From assembly GCA_035518875.1 (NCBI GenBank), contig DATIXD010000106.1, forward strand, positions 1-46,536: a stretch of DNA of 46,536 nt. The letters are read 5' to 3'. The translations under genes and the position numbers were made by a program. The notes beneath the pieces are model-generated. The model had not been told where the DNA came from. It ran no database searches and saw only the letters and a list, made by a program, of their open reading frames with translations. This document shows positions 42,439 through 46,536 of this stretch, one piece after another; the stretch's first letter is position 1, and every line of letters begins with the position of its first letter. Origin of the DNA: DATIXD01 sp035518875. Its GTDB lineage: Bacteria > Pseudomonadota > Gammaproteobacteria > Methylococcales > Methylococcaceae.

Positions 42439-43718
42439 ATATAGAACGCCTGGTGATTCGGGGTGGTCGCGTCATTGATCCCGCGAATGGGATCGACGCC
42501 GTACTGCCGGTCTATCTTGCCGATGGCGAGATCGCCGCAGTCGGCGCGCGACCCGACGGCTTTCGGGGCGAGCGGGAAATTTCGGCCGAAGGCCAGATCG
42601 TCTGCCCGGGGTTCGTCGATCTGTGCGCCCGGCTGCGCGAGCCCGGCCTCGAGCACAAGGCAACCATCGCCAGTGAAACTCTCGCGGCAGCGACAGCCGG
42701 CGTGACTACTTTATGCTGCCCGCCCGACACCAGCCCGGTGATCGATACGCCGGCCGTCGTCAAGCTGATTCAGGAGCGGGCGGAGCGTGCTGGAAATGCG
42801 CGGGTCGCGCCAATCGGCGCACTGACGCGAGGACTGAGCGGTAAGGATTTGAGCGAAATGCGCGCTTTGAAGGAAGCGGGTTGCCTCGCAGTCAGCAATG
42901 CTCAGGCACCGGTTGTTAATGCGCTGGTTTTGCGCCGTGCGCTGGAATATGCGGCGAGCCATGATTTGCTTGCCATCCTCCGCCCCGAGGATCCCTGGCT
43001 GCGTAATCAGGGCTGCGTGCACGAAGGCGCGGTCGGCAGCCGCCTGGGTCTGCCGGGTATTCCGAGCTCGGCGGAAACGGTCGCGGTAGCCCAGGCTTTG
43101 GCCCTGATCGAGCAGACTGGCGTGCGCGCCCATTTCGCCCAGTTGAGCTGCGCGCGAGCCGTGGAAATGATCGCCGAAGCTCGGCAAAAGGGCGTTTCGG
43201 TCACGGCCGACGTCGCCATTCATCATACCGATTTAACCGAGACCGCGGTTGAGGGTTTTAACGCCCTTTGCCATGTCATTCCGCCGCTACGGACCAAGGC
43301 CGACCGCGAGGGTTTACGCGCGGGCCTGGCTAGCGGAACCGTAGTTGCAATCTGTTCGGATCATCAGCCGCACGATCTGGATGCCAAGCTGGATGCGTTT
43401 CCCTCGACCGAACCCGGCATTGCGTCGCTGGAAACCTTGCTGCCTTTGACGCTCCGACTCGTTGAGGCGGGTGTCCTCGACCTGAATCAGGCCATCGCCC
43501 GGTTGACCAGCGGCCCCGCCGGCGTTTTGGGTTTGTCCGCCGGTACGCTGAGTGCGGGCGCACCCGCCGATGTCTGCATTTTCGATCCCGATCAGTCCTG
43601 GTGCGTGCAGGAGCGGGAGTGGCGCAGCAGCGGGCGCAATACGCCCTATTGGGGCGAATCCTTCAAAGGCCGGGTGACCCAGGTCATCCTGGCCGGCCGG
43701 CCGGTTTACGTGCGTTGA
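42435..43718 (+). CDS. pyrC': Dihydroorotase-like subunit of aspartate carbamoyltransferase (PyrC', non-catalytic)
   Basis: A 427-residue dihydroorotase homologue. Active enzymes carry D-x-H-x-H-x-REPG; here the segment is VDLCARLREPG, with Cys64 and Arg66 at the two zinc-ligand positions, so the metal site is broken. The rest of the amidohydrolase fold is intact (HHTDLTETAVEGFN, SDHQPHDLDAKLDAF). In Pseudomonas the equivalent PyrC' is catalytically inactive and holds the ATCase dodecamer together; its place directly after pyrB, with GTGA overlap, supports that role. A true pyrC must lie elsewhere. The start is GTG 42435. Confidence 0.94.
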   Translation: MNIERLVIRGGRVIDPANGIDAVLPVYLADGEIAAVGARPDGFRGEREISAEGQIVCPGFVDLCARLREPGLEHKATIASETLAAATAGVTTLCCPPDTSPVIDTPAVVKLIQERAERAGNARVAPIGALTRGLSGKDLSEMRALKEAGCLAVSNAQAPVVNALVLRRALEYAASHDLLAILRPEDPWLRNQGCVHEGAVGSRLGLPGIPSSAETVAVAQALALIEQTGVRAHFAQLSCARAVEMIAEARQKGVSVTADVAIHHTDLTETAVEGFNALCHVIPPLRTKADREGLRAGLASGTVVAICSDHQPHDLDAKLDAFPSTEPGIASLETLLPLTLRLVEAGVLDLNQAIARLTSGPAGVLGLSAGTLSAGAPADVCIFDPDQSWCVQEREWRSSGRNTPYWGESFKGRVTQVILAGRPVYVR

Positions 43719-43756
43719 TCGTCGCAGAGAGCGTGACAGCCTGCCGGCCAACGGGC

Positions 43757-44602
43757 ATGGAGATGAGGCGAACCGAAAAGCTCCGGCAGCCAGGCATGCC
43801 CCTCGTCATGGGCATCTTGAACATCACCCCAGACAGCTTTTCCGACGCGGGCAGCTTTCTCGACCCGGAACAGGCATTGAGGCATGCGCTCGAGATGGTC
43901 GAGGACGGTGCGGACATCATCGACGTCGGCGGCGAATCGACCCGGCCGGGCTCCGAGTCAGTGTCTGTTGCCGATCAGATCGCCCGGGTCGTCCCGGTCA
44001 TCACAATGCTTCGACGGCAACTTTCACAGGACCGTCTGGTCAGCGTGGATACCACCCGCGCTGAAGTGGCGGCGGCGGCGCTGGATGCCGGTGCCGACCT
44101 GATCAATGACGTATCCGCGGGCCGCGACGATCCGGGCATGTTCCCATTGGTGGCCGAACGGGGCGCGCCGATCGTACTCATGCACATGCAGGGTGCTCCC
44201 AAGACCATGCAGGACAACCCTCATTACCACGCGGTGGTCGAAGAGGTGCTGACGTTTCTGCTGGAGCGTGCGAAGCTGGCGCAAGCGGCAGGCGTTGCGA
44301 AGGAAAACATTATCCTCGATCCCGGCATTGGCTTTGGAAAGCGCAAGGATGACAATCTGGTCTTGATGGCGAATCTAGACCGCTTTGTGGACTCTGGTTA
44401 TCCCGTATTGCTCGGCACCAGCCGCAAGCGCTTCATGGGCGCGGTCTGCAACGAAACCCGGCCGCAGCAGTTGGTCGCGGCGACGGTGGCGACCACGGCC
44501 TTGGGCGTGATGGCCGGGGTGCGGATTTTCCGGGTACATGATGTGCGGGAAAACCGGCAGGCGGCGGACGTGACCCACGCGATCAAATTGGCGGGATCGT
44601 AG
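43757..44602 (+). CDS. folP: Dihydropteroate synthase
   Basis: A 281-residue TIM-barrel enzyme: VMGILNITPDSFSDAGSF, DGADIIDVGGESTRPGS, LINDVSAGRDDPGMF, PIVLMHMQGAPKTMQ, DPGIGFGKRKDDNL and LLGTSRKRFMG are the classical pterin and pABA binding segments. It condenses 6-hydroxymethyl-dihydropterin pyrophosphate with p-aminobenzoate in folate synthesis. The ATG at 43757 gives the usual length, and an upstream extension overlaps pyrC'. Its usual neighbours ftsH and glmM are absent; instead it follows the pyr genes by 38 bases. Confidence 0.97.
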   Translation: MEMRRTEKLRQPGMPLVMGILNITPDSFSDAGSFLDPEQALRHALEMVEDGADIIDVGGESTRPGSESVSVADQIARVVPVITMLRRQLSQDRLVSVDTTRAEVAAAALDAGADLINDVSAGRDDPGMFPLVAERGAPIVLMHMQGAPKTMQDNPHYHAVVEEVLTFLLERAKLAQAAGVAKENIILDPGIGFGKRKDDNLVLMANLDRFVDSGYPVLLGTSRKRFMGAVCNETRPQQLVAATVATTALGVMAGVRIFRVHDVRENRQAADVTHAIKLAGS

Positions 44603-44608
44603 AAAGTT

Positions 44609-44634
44609 GGGGTAGGCAGCGATGCCTTAACCCC
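44609..44634 (+). terminator. Candidate terminator after folP
   Basis: GGGGT-AGGCA pairs with TGCCT-(TA)-ACCCC around a four-base loop, seven bases past the folP stop. It has ten base pairs with a two-base bulge. The downstream sequence is not T-rich, so efficiency is doubtful. Confidence 0.4.
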
Positions 44635-44703
44635 ATATTCCGGCGTCATTGTGTAGGGTTACGCTCCGCTAACCCAATCGACCAACAAATTCGAGAATCA
44701 CGC

Positions 44704-45855
44704 ATGAAGACAAGGCTGAAGCCATTATCCGTATTGATGTTAGGCACCGCCCTGTTGGCGGGCTGTGCGAGCAGTTCGCCCGGTAAGGGGCCCGTACGGG
44801 CCGTTGGAGCCGGCGCCGTTCCTTCCTACTCCACGCCGCAAGCGCTGGACTCTTCGGTCGCCAGGCAAGCGCCGCTGACCGGTCGCTACTTCTCTCCCCG
44901 CGTCTCGGGCGACTACACGGGCTATCGGGCGGTGGACGAATTCATCGCACGTATGGCGAGCAAGCACGGATTTTCGCGCGAGTACCTCAACGGCTTGTTT
45001 TCGCAGGCGCAGCGCAAGGAATGGACGCTGAACTATCTTTCCCGCGAGGCGGAACCCACCGCCGCGCCGCGTCCCGGCGCATGGTCGCGTTACCGCTCCC
45101 GATTTCTCACCGAGCAGCATATCGCCGGCGGCGTGGATTTCTGGCATCGGCATGCTTCGGCGTTGCGCCGGGCCAGCGAGCATTATGGCGTTCCGCCCGA
45201 ATACATCGTGGGTATCATGGGCGTGGAGACCATCTACGGCCGCAACGTGGGCAACCACCGCGTGATCGACGCCTTGACCACGCTAGCCTTCGACTATCCG
45301 CGCCGCGCCGGTTACTTTGCCGAGGAGTTGGAGAATTTTCTGGTGATGGCGAACGCCGAGCGACTCGACCCGTTGCAGCCGGTCGGCTCCTACGCCGGTG
45401 CGATGGGGCTGGGACAATTCATGCCGAGCAGCTTTCTGCGCTGGGCGGTGGATTTCGACGACGACGGACGGCGAGACCTGTGGCAGCCGGATGATGTCAT
45501 CGGCAGCATTGCCAACTATTTCGCCCACCATGGCTGGCGAAGGGGCGAAGCGGTGGTAACCCAGGCCGTGGCGACAAGCGCGAACGCGCAGAGCCTCGAA
45601 TCCGGTTACGACACCCGTTATTCCCCGATGGAGCTCGCTGATCGGGGTATTCGTCCCGCCGGCCCGCTTCCGAGCGGCGAGCAGGTGCGTCTGCTCCGTC
45701 TCAGAGCCAACGCGGGGGATGAGTACTGGTTGGGCCACCAGAATTTCTATGTGATCACCCGCTACAACCACAGCACCCATTACGCCATGGCGGTGCATCA
45801 ACTGGCGCAAGCGGTGAAACAGCGCTATCTCGGCACGCTCGCTACATTGCGTTGA
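44704..45855 (+). CDS. mltB: Membrane-bound lytic murein transglycosylase B
   Basis: A 383-residue lipoprotein with lipobox LLAGC21. The SLT family 3 domain carries the catalytic Glu175 in GIMGVETIYGRNVG, followed by LTTLAFDYPRRAGYF, GSYAGAMGLGQFMPSSF and VDFDDDGRRDLW, all MltB signatures. It cleaves peptidoglycan to 1,6-anhydromuropeptides from the outer membrane's inner face. The length is near E. coli MltB (361). It starts at ATG 44704 after a gap of 100 bases and converges on the GlcG-like gene. Confidence 0.96.
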   Translation: MKTRLKPLSVLMLGTALLAGCASSSPGKGPVRAVGAGAVPSYSTPQALDSSVARQAPLTGRYFSPRVSGDYTGYRAVDEFIARMASKHGFSREYLNGLFSQAQRKEWTLNYLSREAEPTAAPRPGAWSRYRSRFLTEQHIAGGVDFWHRHASALRRASEHYGVPPEYIVGIMGVETIYGRNVGNHRVIDALTTLAFDYPRRAGYFAEELENFLVMANAERLDPLQPVGSYAGAMGLGQFMPSSFLRWAVDFDDDGRRDLWQPDDVIGSIANYFAHHGWRRGEAVVTQAVATSANAQSLESGYDTRYSPMELADRGIRPAGPLPSGEQVRLLRLRANAGDEYWLGHQNFYVITRYNHSTHYAMAVHQLAQAVKQRYLGTLATLR

Positions 45856-45893
45856 GAGGCGTCAGGCGCGCCGCTGCCCGTTCCTGGGCGTTT

Positions 45894-46328
45894 TCACGTT
45901 CGCCACGGGTGCTCGGGCAGATCGGAGAGTCCGATGACCTCAACCCCGGCCTGCGCGACGAGATGATCGTTCTCGACCGAACTTCCGCTGACGCCAATCC
46001 CTCCGATCAGGATGCCTTCTTTGTTCACGATGGGAAGCCCTCCGGGAAAGGTGATCAACCCGTCATTGGAGTGCTCGATCCCATAGAGCGGGCCGGCGGG
46101 CTGAGAGAGCTTGCCGATCTGACCCGTGGGCATCCCGAAGAAACAAGCGGTTTTCGCCTTTCTGATGGCAATGTCGATACTGCCTACCCAGGCGTCATTC
46201 ATCCGGGCAAAGGCTTTCAAACTGGCCCCGGAATCCACCACCGCAATACACATCTGAGTGCCGATTTCCTCGGCTTTCTTAATGGCGGCCTCAATGGCTT
46301 GCTGCGCTTCTTCGAACGTGACATGCAT
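45894..46328 (-). CDS. GlcG/HbpS family protein (DUF336)
   Basis: A 144-residue protein of the GlcG/HbpS type: FEEAQQAIEAAIKKAEEIGTQMCIAVVD, then GASLKAFARMNDAWVGSIDIAIRKAKTA and FPGGLPIVNKEGILIGGIGVSGSS. Streptomyces HbpS binds haem and iron and signals to a two-component system; GlcG in glycolate operons has an unclear role. Here there are no such partners, so only the family can be named. The ATG at 46328 has AAGGAGAAG upstream. The transposase remnant begins about 55 bases further up and could have altered its promoter. Confidence 0.88.
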   Translation of the reverse strand: MHVTFEEAQQAIEAAIKKAEEIGTQMCIAVVDSGASLKAFARMNDAWVGSIDIAIRKAKTACFFGMPTGQIGKLSQPAGPLYGIEHSNDGLITFPGGLPIVNKEGILIGGIGVSGSSVENDHLVAQAGVEVIGLSDLPEHPWRT

Positions 46329-46381
46329 GGTCTTCTCCTTACTTGTCAAAGCCTCGTGCGAGGCGAGGTGTATACGATCTT

Positions 46382-46536
46382 GCTCACAATTGGAACACCG
46401 AGTATCTCAACTTCCACAGACCCTGCCACTTCCCCACCGTATCGGTCGATGCCAAAGGCAAGCTTCGCAAACACTACCGCTACCAGGACATGATGACGCC
46501 CTACGAGAAACTGAAATCCTTGCCCGAAGCCCAGCG
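46382..46536 (+). mobile_element. Transposase C-terminal fragment (DDE integrase type), cut by window edge
   Basis: In one frame the last 155 bases read AHNWNTEYLNFHRPC, then a middle HFPTVSVDAKGKLRKHYRYQ and MMTPYEKLKSLPEAQ. This is the C-terminal part of DDE integrase-type transposases, where the pattern NFHRPC...DxKGKxRKxY...MTPYEKLKSLP is conserved. There is no start codon, and upstream DNA does not encode the rest of the transposase, so it is a 5'-truncated remnant that continues past the window. Terminal repeats are not visible. It could have been trimmed by deletion or lie at the border of an unsampled element. Confidence 0.7.

Noticed and set aside
45876..45894. Small GCCC/GGGC hairpin followed by TTTT between mltB and the GlcG-like gene
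   Set aside because: Only four base pairs; too weak to call as a terminator in a GC-rich genome.

Overview
The window reads as chromosome from a methylotrophic gammaproteobacterium, most likely a type I/X methanotroph of the Methylococcaceae. The evidence is a complete mxaRSACKL block (maturation genes of calcium methanol dehydrogenase), a formaldehyde-activating enzyme gene (fae), and gammaproteobacterial neighbourhoods such as yqgE-ruvX-pyrR-pyrB-pyrC' and rpmB-rpmG. The methanol dehydrogenase structural genes (mxaFJGI) and methane monooxygenase genes are not in the window, so methanotrophy itself is inferred. No rRNA, tRNA, CRISPR array, prophage or complete insertion sequence is visible. 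The only mobile-element trace is a transposase C-terminus cut by the right edge.

Layout. 0-6.8 kb: a DsbA tail, an endonuclease/exonuclease/phosphatase-fold protein, a diguanylate cyclase, an SMR transporter, a MazG-like pyrophosphohydrolase, HflD, pterin carbinolamine dehydratase, an IMPACT/YigZ protein, an RluE-type pseudouridine synthase and a small DUF2905 membrane protein. 6.8-12.1 kb (minus strand): mxaR-S-A-C-K-L, each junction overlapping by 4 nt. 12.4-16.2 kb: a ribosome hibernation factor, a membrane di-iron hydroxylase/desaturase and PolX. 16.2-22 kb: fae with an EthD-like gene upstream, a lipoprotein hydrolase coupled to an MJ1316-domain protein, an adenylate-forming (PaaK/F390-synthetase-like) enzyme and a 436-residue unknown membrane-anchored protein. 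22-24.6 kb: a di-haem cytochrome c peroxidase with a clear terminator, a gene-poor stretch holding a 40-codon ORF, and a repetitive LEA-like protein.

24.8-34.7 kb: sucB and sucA (2-oxoglutarate dehydrogenase E2 and E1, no E3), a degenerate-EAL/HDOD regulator, a YgiQ-type radical SAM protein, an exported LEA-like protein and a DegP/DegQ protease. 34.9-38 kb: a cNMP/rhodanese/coiled-coil membrane protein, a Rieske-like protein that has lost both histidine ligands, and rpmB-rpmG behind a good sigma70-like promoter. 38-46.5 kb: gshB, a TonB-family gene, yqgE, ruvX, pyrR, pyrB, a catalytically dead dihydroorotase homologue (pyrC'), folP, mltB, a GlcG/HbpS-like gene and the transposase fragment.

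Functional themes are C1 metabolism (MDH maturation, formaldehyde condensation), cyclic-nucleotide and c-di-GMP signalling (GGDEF, EAL-HDOD and cNMP-binding proteins), and housekeeping. The parts least explained by known families are the cNMP-rhodanese protein with its degenerate Rieske neighbour, the two LEA-like proteins, the divergent MxaR ATPase motif, and the short ORF upstream of the peroxidase. All family assignments were made by reading the sequence, without database searches.
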